The notes: generated by a model from the sequence alone, not told the origin. DNA of 64,000 nt from Canna indica (GCA_034359265.1 CP136897.1:29995501-30059500); one strand, 5' to 3'. Shown: positions 22,956 to 35,542, counted from the first letter of the stretch. A program made the numbers and translations.

Positions 22956-23075
22956 AAAGGTGCAACACGAGGACTTTCTAGGGGGTCACCCATCCTAGTA
23001 CTACTCTCACCCAAGCACGCTTATCTTCGGAGTTCTGATGGGATCCGGTGCGTTAGTGCTGGTATGATCGCACCA
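22956..23075 (-). rRNA. 5S rRNA copy 49 (class B)
   Basis: G99A, C67T, T52A in the A box and G1T. The second downstream T-run is broken (GGAAAAAAAATTG on the + strand). Confidence 0.92.
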
Positions 23076-23440
23076 GTCATGCACTTCTGATCGTCGGCTA
23101 ATAAGGGGGAGCGTCCGAGGGATAGCTCGGGGTCATTTTCTTCGTCACTTCGCGCGCCTTTTAGCGCGACGTGAAAAGCTGAAATCGGACAATAATGCAC
23201 GGAGTTACGCCCGTTTTAAACGAAACATAATAATTGAAATGTTATTTTTCTTATTTATTTACGAATTTTAATTTTTCAGGTCGGTTGGTCGATCGAGCCG
23301 GCCGTAGAGGTTGCGGCGGGCCCCGCGCGAGCGATCGACAATCAAATTTTATGTCGACGACGTCGTCCGTCCTTAACGTTTGGTTTGAAAGATTGGTAAA
23401 AAAAATGATCCCGTCGTGCAATCAAATAGGTAGTAAAAAA

Positions 23441-23560
23441 ATAGGTGCAACACGAGGACTTCCCAGGGAGTCACCAATCCTAGTTCTACTCTCGCCCAAG
23501 CACGCTTAACTTCGGAGTTCTGATGGGATTCGGTGCGTTAGTGCTGGTATGATCGCACCC
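23441..23560 (-). rRNA. 5S rRNA copy 50 (class C)
   Basis: G85T, T76A and G31A. The T-run contains an A. Confidence 0.93.
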
Positions 23561-23924
23561 GTCATGCACTTCTGATCTTCGGCTAATAAGGGTGAGCGTC
23601 CGAGGGATAGCTCGGGGTCATTTTCTTCGTCTCTTCGCGCGCCTTTTAGCGCCACGTGAAAAGCTGAAATCGGACAATAATGCACGGAGTTACGCCCGTT
23701 TTAAACGAAAAATAATAATTGAAATGTTATTTTTCTTATTTATTTACAAATTTTAATTTTTCGGGGCGGTTGGTCGATCGAGCCGGCCGTAGAGGTTGCG
23801 GCGGGCCCGGCGCGGGCGATCGACAGCCACATTTTATGTCGACGACGTCGTCCGTCCTTAACGTTTGGTTAGAAAGATTGGTAAAAAAATGATCTCGTCG
23901 TGCAATCAAATAGGTAGTAAAAAA

Positions 23925-24044
23925 AAAAGTGCAACACGAGGACTTCCCAAGGGGTCACCCATTCTAGTACTACTCTCGCCCAAGCACGCTTAACTTCGGA
24001 GTTCTGATGGGATCCGATGCGTTAGGGCTGGTATGATCGCACAC
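23925..24044 (-). rRNA. 5S rRNA copy 51 (class D)
   Basis: C117T, G82A, C28T, A19C and G2T. Confidence 0.92.
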
Positions 24045-24408
24045 GTCATGCACTTCTGATCGTCGGCTAATAAGGGGGAGCGTTCGAGGGATAGCTCGGG
24101 GTCATTTCCTTCGTCTCTTCGCGCGCCTTTTAGCGCCACGTGAAAAGCTGAAATCGGACAATAATGCACGGAGTTACGCCCGTTTTAAACAAAAAATAAT
24201 AATTGAAATGTTATTTTTCTTATTTATTTACAAATTTTAATTTTTCGGGTCGGTTGGTCGATCGAGCCGGTCGTAGAGGTTGCGGCGGGCCCCGCGCGGG
24301 CGATCGACAGCCACATTTTATGTCGACGACGTCGTCCGTCCTTAACGTTTGGTTAGAAAGATTGGTAAAAAAATGATCTCGTCGTGCAATCAAATAGGTA
24401 GTAAAAAA

Positions 24409-24528
24409 AAAGGTGCAACACGAGGACTTCCTAGGGGGTCACCCATCCTAGTACTACTCTCACCCAAGCACGCTTAACTTCGGAGTTCTGATGGGATCCG
24501 GTGCGTTAGTGCTGGTATTATCGCACCC
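24409..24528 (-). rRNA. 5S rRNA copy 52 (class B)
   Basis: C67T and C10A. Confidence 0.93.
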
Positions 24529-24893
24529 GTCATGCACTTCTGATCGTCGGCTAATAAGGGGGAGCGTCCGAGGGATAGCTCGGGGTTATTTTCTTCGTCT
24601 CTTCGCGCTCCTTTTAGCGCCACGTGAAAAGCTGAAATCGGACAATAATGCACGGAGTTACGCCCGTTTTAAACGAAAAATAATAATTGAAATGTTATTT
24701 TTCTTATTTATTTACGAATTTTAATTTTTCGGGTCGGTTGGTCGATCGAGCCGGCCGTAGAGGTTGCGGCGGGCCCCGCGCGAGCGATCAACAGCCAAAT
24801 TTTATGTCGACGACGTCGTCCATCCTTAACGTTTGGTTAGAAAGATTGGTAAAAAAAATGATCTCGTCGTGCAATCAAATAGGTAGTAAAAAA

Positions 24894-25013
24894 AAAGGTG
24901 CAACACGAGGACTTCCTAGGGGGTCACCCATCCTAGTACTACTCTCGCACAAGCACGCTTAACTTCGGAGTTCTGATGGGATCCGGTGCGTTAGTGCTGG
25001 TATGATCGCACCC
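24894..25013 (-). rRNA. 5S rRNA copy 53 (class B)
   Basis: G65T only, beyond the class change. Confidence 0.93.
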
Positions 25014-25378
25014 GTCATGCACTTCTGATCGTCGGCTAATAAGGGCGAGTGTCCGAGGGATAGCTCGGGGTCATTTTCTTCGTCTCTTCGCGCGCCCTTT
25101 AGCGCCACGTGAAGAGCTGAAATCGGACAATAATGCACGGAGTTACGCCGGTTTTAAACGAAAAATAATAATTGAAATGTTTTTTTTCTTATTTATTTAC
25201 AAATTTTAATTTTTCGGGTCGGTTGGTCGATCGAGCCTGCCGTAGAGGTTGCGGCGGGCCCCGCGCGGGCGATCGACAGCCACATTTTATGTCGACCACG
25301 TCGTCCGTCCTTAACGTTTGGTTAGAAAGATTGGTAAAAAAAATGATCCCGTCGTGCAATCAAATAGGTAGTAAAAAA

Positions 25379-25498
25379 AAAGGTGCAACCCAAGGACTTC
25401 CCAGGGAGTCACCAATCCTAGTTCTACTCTCGCCCAAGCATGCTTAACTTCGGAGTTCTGATGGGATCCGGTGCATTAGTGCTGGTATGATCGCACCC
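25379..25498 (-). rRNA. 5S rRNA copy 54 (class C)
   Basis: T109G, C107T, G85T, T76A, G58A and C24T. Confidence 0.92.
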
Positions 25499-25861
25499 GT
25501 CATGCACTTCTGATCGTCGGCTAATAAGGGTGAGCGTCCGAGGGATAGCTCGGGGTCATTTTCTTCGTCTCTTCGCGCGCCTTTTAGCGCCACGTGAAAA
25601 GCTGAAATAGGACAATAATGCACGGAGTTACGCCAGTTTTAAACGAAAAATAATAATTGAAATGTTATTTTTCTTATTTATTTACAAATTTTAATTTTTC
25701 GGGTCGTTTGGTCGATCGAGCCGGCCGTAGAGGTTGCGGCGGGCCCCGCGCGGGCGATCGACAGCCACATTTTATGTCGACGACGTCATCCGTCCTTAAC
25801 GTTTGGTTAGAAAGATTGGTAAAAAAATGATCTCGTCGTGCAATCAAATAGATAGTAAAAA

Positions 25862-25981
25862 AAAAGTGCAACACGAGGACTTCCCAGGGCGTCACCCATC
25901 CTAGTACTACTCTCGCCCAAGCACGCTTAACTTCGGAGTTCTGATGGGATCCGATGCGTTAGTGCTGGTATGATCGCACAC
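25862..25981 (-). rRNA. 5S rRNA copy 55 (unclassed, C92G)
   Basis: C117T, C92G, C28T and G2T. Copies 60, 63 and 118 belong to the same C92G group. Confidence 0.92.
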
Positions 25982-26346
25982 GTCATGCACTTCTGATCGT
26001 CGGCTAATAAGGGGGAGCGTCCGAGGGATAGCTCGGGGTCATCTTCTTCGTCTCTTCGCGCGCCTTTTAGCGCCACGTGAAAAGCTGAAATCGGACAATA
26101 ATGCACGGAGTTACGCCCGTTTTAAACAAAAAATAATAAATGAAATGTTATTTTTCTTATTTATTTACAAATTTTAATTTTTCGGGTCGGTTGGTCGATC
26201 GAGCCGGCAGTAGAGGTTGCGGCGGGCCCCGCGCGGGCGATCGACATCCACATTTTATGTCGACGACGTCGTCCGTCCTTAACGTTTGGTTAGAAAGATT
26301 GGTAAAAAAAATGATCTCGTCGTGCAGTCAAATAGGTAGTAAAAAA

Positions 26347-26466
26347 AAAAGTGCAACACGAGGACTTCCTAGGGGGTCACTCATCCTAGTACTACTCTCA
26401 CCCAAGCACGCTTAACTTTGGAGTTCTGATGGGATCCGGTGCGTTACTGCTGGTATGATCGCACCC
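26347..26466 (-). rRNA. 5S rRNA copy 56 (class B)
   Basis: C117T, G86A, C67T, G48A and C20G. Confidence 0.92.
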
Positions 26467-26831
26467 GTCATGCACTTCTGATCGTCGGCTAATAAGGGGG
26501 AGCGTCCGAGGGATAGCTCGGGGTCATTTTCTTCGTCTCTTCGCGCGCCTTTTAGCGCCACGTGAAAAGCTGAAATCGGACAATAATGCACGGAGTTACG
26601 CCCGTTTTAAACGAAAAATAATAATTGAAATGTTATTTTTCTTATTTATTTACAAATTTTAATTTTTCGGGTCGGTTGGTTGATCGAGCCGGCCGTAGAG
26701 GTTGCGGCGGGCCCCGCGCGGGCGATCGATAGCCACATTTTATGTCGACCACGTCGTCCGTCCTTAACGTTTCGTTAGAAAGATTGGTAAAAAAAATGAT
26801 CTCGTCGTGCAATCAAATAGGTAGTAAAAAA

Positions 26832-26951
26832 TCAAGTGCAACAGGAGGACTTCCCAAGGGGTCACCCATCCTAGTACTACTCTCGCCAAAGCACACTTAA
26901 CTTCGAAGTTCTGATGGGATCCGGTGCGTTAGTGCTGGCATGATCGCACCC
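26832..26951 (-). rRNA. 5S rRNA copy 57 (class D, late D haplotype)
   Basis: First member of a dispersed haplotype: C117T, G108C, C95T, C57T, C46T and A13G, with a private G64T. Its downstream spacer has GTCGACCACG and TTTCGTTAG instead of the common forms. Confidence 0.92.
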
Positions 26952-27315
26952 GTCATGCACTTCTGATCGTCGGCTAATAAGGGCGAGCGTCCGAGGGATA
27001 GCTCGGGGTCATTTTCTTCGTCTCTTCGCGCGCCTTTTAGCGCCACGTGAAAAGCTGAAATCGGACAATAATGCACGGAGTTACGCCCGTTTTAAACGAA
27101 AAATAATAATTGAAATGTTATTTTTCTTATTTATTTACAAATTTTAATTTTTCGGGTCGGTTGGTCGATCGAGCCGGCGGTAGAGGTTGCGGCGGGCCCC
27201 GCGCGGGCGATCGACAGCCACATTTTATGTCGACGACGTCATCCGCCCTTAACGTTTGGTTAGAAAGATTGGTAAAAAAATGATCTCGTCGTGCAATCAA
27301 ATAGGTAGTAAAAGA

Positions 27316-27435
27316 AAAAGTGCAACACGAGGACTTCCCAGGGGGTCACCCATCCTAGTACTACTCTCGCCCAAGCACGCTTAACTTCGGAGTTCTAATG
27401 GGATCCGATGCGTTACTGCTGGTATGATGGTACCC
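27316..27435 (-). rRNA. 5S rRNA copy 58 (class A)
   Basis: C117T, C39T, C28T, C20G, G7C and G5A. Confidence 0.92.
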
Positions 27436-27799
27436 GTCATGCACTTCTGATCGTCGGCTAATAAGGGTGAGCGTCCGAGGGATAGCTCGGGGTCATTTTC
27501 TTCGTCTCTTCGCGCACCTTTTAGCGCCACGTGAAAAGCTGAAATCGGACAATAATGCACGGAGTTACGCCCGTTTTAAACGAAAAATAATAATTGAAAT
27601 GTTATTTTTCTTATTTATTTACAAATTTTAATTTTTCGGGTCGGTTGGTCGATCGAGCCGGCCGTAGAGGTTGCGGAGGGCCCACGCGAGCGATCGACAG
27701 CCAAATTTTATGTCGACGACGTCGTCCGTCCTTAACGTTTGGTTAGAAAGATTGGTAAAAAAAATGATCTCGTCGTGCAATCAAATTGGTAGTAAAAAA

Positions 27800-27919
27800 A
27801 AAGGTGCAATACGAGGACTTCCTAGGGGGTCACCCATCCTAGTACTACTCTCGCCCAAGCACGCTTAACTTCGGATTTCTGATGGGATCCGGTGCGTTAG
27901 TGCTGGTATGATCGCACCC
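27800..27919 (-). rRNA. 5S rRNA copy 59 (class B)
   Basis: G110A and C44A. Its downstream spacer has the short GCGGAGGGCCCACGCGAG variant. Duplicated as copy 62. Confidence 0.93.
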
Positions 27920-28283
27920 GTCATGCACTTCTGATCGTCGGCTAATAAGGGCGAGCGTCCGAGGGATAGCTCGGGGTCATTTTCTTCGTCTCTTCGCGCG
28001 CCTTTTAGCGCCACGTGAAGAGCTGAAATCGGACAATAATGCACGGAGTTACGCCAGTTTTAAACGAAAAATAATAATTGAAATATTATTTTTCTTATTT
28101 ATTTACAAATTTTAATTTTTCGGGTCGGTTGGTCGATCGAGCCGGCCGTAGAGGTTGCGGCGGGCCCCGCGCGGGCGATCGACAGCCACATTTTATGTCG
28201 ACGATGTCATCCGTCCTTAACGTTTGGTTAAAAAGATTGGTAAAAAAATGATCTCGTCGTGCAATCAAATAGGTAGTAAAAAA

Positions 28284-28403
28284 AAAAGTGCAACACGAGG
28301 ACTTCCCAGGGCGTCACCCATCCTAGTACTACTCTCGCCCAAGGACGCTTAACTTTGGAGTTCTGATGGGATCCGATGCGTTAGTGCTGGTATGATCGCA
28401 CAC
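28284..28403 (-). rRNA. 5S rRNA copy 60 (unclassed, C92G)
   Basis: C117T, C92G, G60C, G48A, C28T and G2T. Duplicated as copy 63. Confidence 0.92.
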
Positions 28404-28768
28404 ATCATGCCCTTCTGATCGTCGGCTAATAAGGGGGAGCGTCCGAGGGATAGCTCGGGGTCATTTTCTTCGTCTCTTCGCGCGCCCTTTAGCGCCACGT
28501 GAAAAGCTGAAATCAGACAATAATGCACAGAGTTACGCCCGTTTTAAACGAAAAATAATAATTGAAATGTTATTTTTCTTATTTATTTACAAATTTTAAT
28601 TTTTCGGGTCGGTTGGTCGATCGAGCCGGCCGTAGAGGTTGCGGCGGGCCCCGCGCGAGCGATCGACAGCCAAATTTTATGTCGACGACGTCGTCCATCC
28701 TTAACGTTTGGTTAGAAAGATTGGTAAAAAAAATGATCTCGTCGTGCAATCAAATAGGTAGTAAAAAA

Positions 28769-28888
28769 AAATGTGCAACACGAGGACTTCCTAGGGGGTC
28801 ACCCATCCTAGTACTACTCTCACCCAAGCACGCTTAACTTCGGAGTTCTGATGGGATCCGGTGCTTTAGTGCTGGTATGATCGCACCC
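28769..28888 (-). rRNA. 5S rRNA copy 61 (class B)
   Basis: C117A, C67T and C24A. Duplicated as copy 64. Confidence 0.93.
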
Positions 28889-29252
28889 GTCATGCACTTC
28901 TGATCGTCGGCTAATAAGGGGGAGCGTCCGAGGGATAGCTCGGGGTCATTTTCTTCGTCTCTTCGCGTGCCTTTTAGCGGCACGTGAAAAGCTGAAATCG
29001 GACAATAATGCACGGAGTTACGCCCGTTTTAAACGAAAAATAATAATTGAAATGTTATTTTTCTTATTTATTTACAAATTTTAATTTTTCGGGTCGGTTG
29101 GTCGATCGAGCCGGCCGTAGAGGTTGCGGAGGGCCCACGCGAGCGATCGACAGCCAAATTTTATGTCGACGACGTCGTCCGTCCTTAACGTTTGGTTAGA
29201 AAGATTGGTAAAAAAAATGATCTCGTCGTGCAATCAAATTGGTAGTAAAAAA

Positions 29253-29372
29253 AAAGGTGCAATACGAGGACTTCCTAGGGGGTCACCCATCCTAGTACTA
29301 CTCTCGCCCAAGCACGCTTAACTTCGGATTTCTGATGGGATCCGGTGCGTTAGTGCTGGTATGATCGCACCC
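29253..29372 (-). rRNA. 5S rRNA copy 62 (class B)
   Basis: Same as copy 59 (G110A, C44A), 1,453 bp away. Confidence 0.93.
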
Positions 29373-29736
29373 GTCATGCACTTCTGATCGTCGGCTAATA
29401 AGGGCGAGCGTCCGAGGGATAGCTCGGGGTCATTTTCTTCGTCTCTTCGCGCGCCTTTTAGCGCCACGTGAAGAGCTGAAATCGGACAATAATGCACGGA
29501 GTTACGCCAGTTTTAAACGAAAAATAATAATTGAAATATTATTTTTCTTATTTATTTACAAATTTTAATTTTTCGGGTCGGTTGGTCGATCGAGCCGGCC
29601 GTAGAGGTTGCGGCGGGCCCCGCGCGGGCGATCGACAGCCACATTTTATGTCGACGATGTCATCCGTCCTTAACGTTTGGTTAAAAAGATTGGTAAAAAA
29701 ATGATCTCGTCGTGCAATCAAATAGGTAGTAAAAAA

Positions 29737-29856
29737 AAAAGTGCAACACGAGGACTTCCCAGGGCGTCACCCATCCTAGTACTACTCTCGCCCAAGGACG
29801 CTTAACTTTGGAGTTCTGATGGGATCCGATGCGTTAGTGCTGGTATGATCGCACAC
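29737..29856 (-). rRNA. 5S rRNA copy 63 (unclassed, C92G)
   Basis: Same as copy 60. Confidence 0.92.
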
Positions 29857-30221
29857 ATCATGCCCTTCTGATCGTCGGCTAATAAGGGGGAGCGTCCGAG
29901 GGATAGCTCGGGGTCATTTTCTTCGTCTCTTCGCGCGCCCTTTAGCGCCACGTGAAAAGCTGAAATCGGACAATAATGCACAGAGTTACGCCCGTTTTAA
30001 ACGAAAAATAATAATTGAAATGTTATTTTTCTTATTTATTTACAAATTTTAATTTTTCGGGTCGGTTGGTCGATCGAGCCGGCCGTAGAGGTTGCGGCGG
30101 GCCCCGCGCGAGCGATCGACAGCCAAATTTTATGTCGACGACGTCGTCCATCCTTAACGTTTGGTTAGAAAGATTGGTAAAAAAAATGATCTCGTCGTGC
30201 AATCAAATAGGTAGTAAAAAA

Positions 30222-30341
30222 AAATGTGCAACACGAGGACTTCCTAGGGGGTCACCCATCCTAGTACTACTCTCACCCAAGCACGCTTAACTTCGGAGTT
30301 CTGATGGGATCCGGTGCTTTAGTGCTGGTATGATCGCACCC
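30222..30341 (-). rRNA. 5S rRNA copy 64 (class B)
   Basis: Same as copy 61. Confidence 0.93.
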
Positions 30342-30706
30342 GTCATGCACTTCTGATCGTCGGCTAATAAGGGGGAGCGTCCGAGGGATAGCTCGGGGTC
30401 ATTTTCTTCGTCTCTTCGCGTGCCTTTTAGCGGCACGTGAAAAGCTGAAATCGGACAATAATGCACGGAGTTACGCCCGTTTTAAACGAAAAATAATAAT
30501 TGAAATGTTATTTTTCTTATTTATTTACGAATTTTAATTTTTCGGGTCGGTTGGTCGATCGAGCCGGCCGTAGAGGTTGCAGCGGGCCCCGCTCGAGCGA
30601 TCGACAGCCAAATTTTATGTCGACGACGTCGTCCGTCCTTAACGTTTGGTTAGAAAGATTGGTAAAAAAAATGATCCCGTCGTGCAATCAAATAGGTAGT
30701 AAAAAA

Positions 30707-30826
30707 AAAAGTGCAACACGAGGACTTCCCAGGGAGTCACCAATCCTAGTACTACTCTCGCCCAAGCACGCTTAACTTCGGAGTTCTGATGGGATCCGGT
30801 GCGTTAGTGCTGGTATGATCGCACCC
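30707..30826 (-). rRNA. 5S rRNA copy 65 (class C)
   Basis: C117T and G85T. Confidence 0.93.
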
Positions 30827-31191
30827 GTCATGCACTTCTGATCGTCGACTAATAAGGGTGAGCGTCCGAGGGATAGCTCGGGGTCATTTTCTTCATCTCT
30901 TCGCGCGCCTTTTAGCGCCTCGTGAAAAGCTGAAATCGGACAATAATGCACGGAGTTACGCCCGTTTTAAACGAAAAATAATAATTGAAATGTTATTTTT
31001 CTTATTTATTTACAAATTTTAATTTTTCGCGTCGGTTGGTCGATCGAGCCGGCCGTAGAGGTTGCGGCGGGCCCCACGCGGGCGATCGACAGCCACATTT
31101 TATGTCGACGACGTCGTCCGTCCTTAACGTTTGGTTAGAAAGATTGGTAAAAAAAATGATCTCGTCGTGCAATCAAATAGGTAGTAAAAAA

Positions 31192-31311
31192 AAAGGTGCA
31201 ACACGAGGACTTCCTAGGGGGTCACCCATCCTAGTACTACTCTCACCCAAGCACGCTTAACTTCGGAGTTCTGATGGGATCCGGTGCGTTAGTGCTGGTA
31301 TGAACGCACCC
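31192..31311 (-). rRNA. 5S rRNA copy 66 (class B)
   Basis: C67T and A8T. Confidence 0.93.
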
Positions 31312-31676
31312 GTCATGCACTTCTGATCGTCGGCTAATAAGGGGGAGCGTCCGAGGGATAGCTCGGGGTCATTTTCTTCGTCTCTTCGCGCGCCTTTTAG
31401 CGCCACGTGAAAAGCTGAAATCGGATAATAATGCACGGAGTTACGCCCGTTTTAAACTAAAAATAATAATTGAAATGTTATTTTTCTTATTTATTTACGA
31501 ATTTTAATTTTTCGGGTCGGTTGGTCGATCGAGCCGGCCGTAGAGGTTGCGGCGGGCCCCGCGCGAGCGATCGACTTCCAAATTTTATGTCGACGACGTC
31601 GTCCATCCTTAACGTTTGGTTAGAAAGATTGGTAAAAAAAATGATCCCGTCGTGCAATCAAATAGGTAGTAAAAAA

Positions 31677-31796
31677 AAAGGTGCAACACGAGGACTTCCC
31701 AGGGAGTCACCCATCCTAGTACTACCCTCGCCCAAGCACGATTAACTTCGGAGTTCTGATGGGATCCGGTGCGTTAGTGCTGGTATGATCGCACCC
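31677..31796 (-). rRNA. 5S rRNA copy 67 (class C)
   Basis: A71G in the intermediate element and G56T in the A box. Confidence 0.92.
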
Positions 31797-32161
31797 GTCA
31801 TGCACTTCTGATCGTCGACTAATAAGGGTGAGCGTCCGAGGGATAGCTCGGGGTCATTTTCTTCGTCTCTTCGCGCGCCTTTTAGCGCCACGTGAAAAGC
31901 TAAAATCGGACAATAATGCACGGAGTTACGCCCGTTTTAAACGAAAAATAATAATTGAAATGTTATTTTTCTTATTTATTTACAACTTTTAATTTTTCGG
32001 GTCGGTTGGTCGATCGAGCCGGCCGTAGAGGTTGCGGCGGGCCCCGCGCGGGCGATCGACAGCCACATTTTATGTCGACCACGTCGTCCGTCCTTAACGT
32101 TTCGTTAGAAAGATTGGTAAAAAAAATGATCTCGTCGTGCAATCAAATAGGTAGTAAAAAA

Positions 32162-32281
32162 ACAAGTGCAACAGGAGGACTTCCCAAGGGGTCACCCATC
32201 CTAGTACTACTCTCGCCCATGCACACATAACTTCGAAGTTCTGATGGGATCCGGTGCGTTAGTGCTGGCATGATCGCACCC
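32162..32281 (-). rRNA. 5S rRNA copy 68 (class D, late D haplotype)
   Basis: C117T, G108C, T62A, C57T, A55T, C46T and A13G. A55T adds a second A-box change to the haplotype. Confidence 0.92.
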
Positions 32282-32646
32282 GTCATGCACTTCTGATCGT
32301 CGGCTAATAAGGGTGAGCGTCCGAGGGATAGCTCGGGGTCATTTTCTTCGTCTCTTCGCGCGCCTTTTAGCGCCACGTGAAAAGCTGAAATTGGACAATA
32401 ATGCACGGAGTTACGCCCGTTTTAAACGAAAAATAATAATTGAAATGTTATTTTTCTTATTTATTTACAAATTTTAATTTTTCGGGTCGGTTGGTCGATC
32501 GAGCCGGCCGTAGAGGTTGCGGCGGGCCCCGCGCGAGCGATCGACAGCCAAATTTTATGTCGACGACGTCGTCCATCCTTAACGTTTGGTTAGAAAGATT
32601 GGTAAAAAAAATGATCTCGTCGTGCAATCAAATAGGTAGTAAAAAA

Positions 32647-32767
32647 AAAGGTGCAACACGAGGACTTCCCAGGGAGTCACCAATCCTAGTACTACTCTCG
32701 CCCAAGCACGCTTAACTTCGGAGTTCTGATGGGATCCGGTTTCGTTAGTGCTGGTATGATCGCACCC
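32647..32767 (-). rRNA. 5S rRNA copy 69 (class C, 1-nt insertion)
   Basis: G85T, and one extra nucleotide around positions 25-27 (+ strand GGTTTCGTTA instead of GGTGCGTTA), so the gene is 121 nt. Confidence 0.92.
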
Positions 32768-33132
32768 GTCATGCACTTCTGATCGTCGGCTAATAAGGGG
32801 GAGCGTCCGAGGGATAGCTCGGGGTCATTTTCTTCGCCTCTTCGCGCGCCTTTTAGCGCCACGTGAAAAGCTGAAATCGGACAATAATGCACGAAGTTAC
32901 GCCCGTTTTAACCGAAAAATAATAATTGAAATGTTATTTTTCTTATTTATTTACGAATTTTAATTTTTCGGGTCGGTTGGTCGATCGAGCCGACCGTAGA
33001 GGTTGCGGCGGGCCCCGCGCGAGCGATCGACAGCCAAATTTTATGTCGACGACATCGTCCGTCCTTAACGTTTGGTTAGAAAGATTGGTAAAAAAAATGA
33101 TCCCGTCGTGCAATCAAATAGGTAGTAAAAAA

Positions 33133-33252
33133 AAAGGTGCAACACGAGGACTTCCCAGGGAGTCACCAATCCTAGTACTACTCTCGCCCAAGCACGCTTA
33201 ACTTCGGAGTTCTGATGGGATCCGGTGCGTTAGTGCTGGTATGATCGCACCC
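33133..33252 (-). rRNA. 5S rRNA copy 70 (class C)
   Basis: G85T only, beyond the class change. Confidence 0.94.
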
Positions 33253-33617
33253 GTCATGCACTTCTGATCGTCGACTAATAAGGGTGAGCGTCCGAGGGAT
33301 AGCTCGGGGTCATTTTCTTCGTCTCTTCGCGCGCCTTTTAGCGCCACGTGAAAAGCTGAAATCGGACAATAATGCACGGAGTTACGCCCGTTTTAAACGA
33401 AAAATACTAATTGAAATGTTATTTTTCTTATTTATTTATGAATTTTAATTTTTCGGGTCGGTTGGTCGATGGAGCCGGCCGTAGAGGTTGCGGCGGGCCC
33501 CGCGCGAGCGATGGACAGCCAAATTTTATGTCGACGACGTCGTCCATCCTTAACGTTTGGTTAGAAAGATTGGTAAAAAAAATGATCCCGTCGTGCAATC
33601 AAATAGGTAGTAAAAAA

Positions 33618-33737
33618 AAAGGTGCAACACGAGGACTTCCCAGGGAGTCACCCATCCTAGTACTACTCTCGCCCAAGCACGATTAACTTCGGAGTTCTGA
33701 TGGGATCCGGTGCGTTAATGCTGGTATGATCGCACCC
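33618..33737 (-). rRNA. 5S rRNA copy 71 (class C)
   Basis: G56T (shared with copy 67) and C20T. The upstream spacer, to its right, carries a 14-bp deletion near 33898. Confidence 0.93.
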
Positions 33738-34088
33738 GTCATGCACTTCTGATCGTCGACTAATAAGGGTGAGCGTCCGAGGGATAGCTCGGGGTCATTT
33801 TCTTCGTCTCTTCGCGCGCCTTTTAGCGCCACGTGAAAAGCTAAAATCGGACAATAATGCACGGAGTTACGCCCGTTTTAAACGAAAAATAATAATTCTT
33901 ATTTATTTACAAATTTTAATTTTTCGGGTCGGTTGGTCGATCGAGCCGGCCGTAGAGGTTGCGGCGGGCCCCGCGCGGGCGATCGACAGCCAAATTTTAT
34001 GTCGACGACGTCGTCCATCCTTAACGTTTGGTTAGAAAGATTGGTAAAAAAAATGATCTCGTCGTGCAATCAAATAGGTAGTAAAAAA

Positions 34089-34208
34089 AAAGGTGCAAGA
34101 CGAGGACTTCCTAGGGGGTCACCCATCCTTGTACTACTCTCACCCAAGCACGCTTAACTTCGGAGTTCTGATGGGATCCGGTGCGTTAGTGCTGGTATGA
34201 TCGCACCC
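34089..34208 (-). rRNA. 5S rRNA copy 72 (class B)
   Basis: G110C, T79A and C67T. Confidence 0.93.
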
Positions 34209-34572
34209 GTCATGCACTTCTGATCGTCGGCTAATAAGGGGGAGCGTCCGAGGGATAGCTCAGGGTCATTTTCTTCGTCTCTTCGCGCGCCTTTTAGCGC
34301 CACGTGAAAAGCTGAAATCGGACAATAATGGACGGAGTTACGCCCGTTTTAAACGAAAAATAATAATTGAAATGTTATTTTTCTTATTTATTTACGAATT
34401 TTAATTTTTTGGGTCGGTTGGTCGATCGAGCCGGCCGTACAGGTTGCGGCGGGCCCCGCGCGAGCGATCGACAGCCAAATTTTATGTCGACGACGTCGTC
34501 CGTCCTTAACGTTTGGTTAGAAAGATTGGTAAAAAAAATGATCCCGCATGCAATCAAATAGGTAGTAAAAAA

Positions 34573-34692
34573 AAAGGTGCAACACGAGGACTTCCCAGGG
34601 AGTCACCAATCCTAGTACTACTCTCGCCCAAGCACGCTTAACTTCGGAGTTCTGATGGGATCCGGTGCGTTAGTGCTGGTATGATCGCACCC
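34573..34692 (-). rRNA. 5S rRNA copy 73 (class C)
   Basis: G85T. Downstream (left), the spacer reads CCCGCATGCAATC, 2 bp shorter than usual; its duplicate, copy 79, reads CCCGCGTGCAATC. Confidence 0.93.
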
Positions 34693-35057
34693 GTCATGCA
34701 CTTCTGATCGTCGACTAATAAGGGGGAGCGTCCGAGGGATAGCTCGGGGTCATTTTCTTCGTCTCTTCGCGCGCCTTTTAGCGCCACGTGAAAAGCTGAA
34801 ATTGGACAATAATGCACGGAGTTACGCCCGTTTTAAACGAAAAATAATAATTGTAATGTTATTTTTCTTATTTATTTACAAATTTTAATTTTTCGGGTCG
34901 GTTGGTCGATCGAGCCTGCCGTAGAGGTTGCGGCGGGCCCCGCGCGGGCGATCGACAGCCACATTTTATGTCGACGACGTCGTCCGTCCTTAACGTTTGG
35001 TTAGAAAGATTGGTAAAAAAAATGATCTCGTCGTGCAATCAAATAGGTAGTAAAAAA

Positions 35058-35177
35058 AAAGGTGCAACACGAGGACTTCCTAGGGGGTCACCCATCCTAG
35101 TACTACTCTCGCCCAAGCACGCTTAACTTCGGAGTTCTGATGGGATCCGGTGCGTTAGTGCTGGTATGATCGCACCC
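35058..35177 (-). rRNA. 5S rRNA copy 74 (class B, no other change)
   Basis: Matches the class B consensus throughout, so it is a good candidate for an active gene. Confidence 0.95.
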
Positions 35178-35542
35178 GTCATGCACTTCTGATCGTCGAC
35201 TAATAAGGGGGAGCGTCCGAGGGATAGCTCGGGGTCATTTTCTTCGTCTCTTCGCGCGCCTTTTAGCGCCACGTGAAAAGCTGAAATTGGACAATAATGC
35301 ACGGAGTTACGCCCGTTTTAAACGAAAAATAATAATTGAAATGTTATTTTTCTTATTTATTTACAAATTTTAATTTTTCGGGTCGGTTGGTCGATCGAGC
35401 CTGCCGTAGAGGTTGCGGCGGGCCCCGCGCGGGCGATCGACAGCCACATTTTATGTCGACGACGTCGTCCGTCCTTAACGTTTGGTTAGAAAGATTGGTA
35501 AAAAAAATGATCTCGTCGTGCAATCAAATAGGTAGTAAAAAA

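Larger units (their letters stand above)
27540..30520 (-). repeat. tandem duplication of a 5S trimer (1,453 bp)
   Basis: Copies 59-61 and 62-64 match gene for gene at a constant 1,453-bp offset, including rare spacer variants (GCGGAGGGCCCACG at 27675 and 29128; GCACAGAGTTACG near 28525 and 29978). I see only one clear difference between the blocks (AAATCAGAC near 28511 against AAATCGGAC near 29964). The ends are approximate because the flanks are also 5S spacer. Confidence 0.92.
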
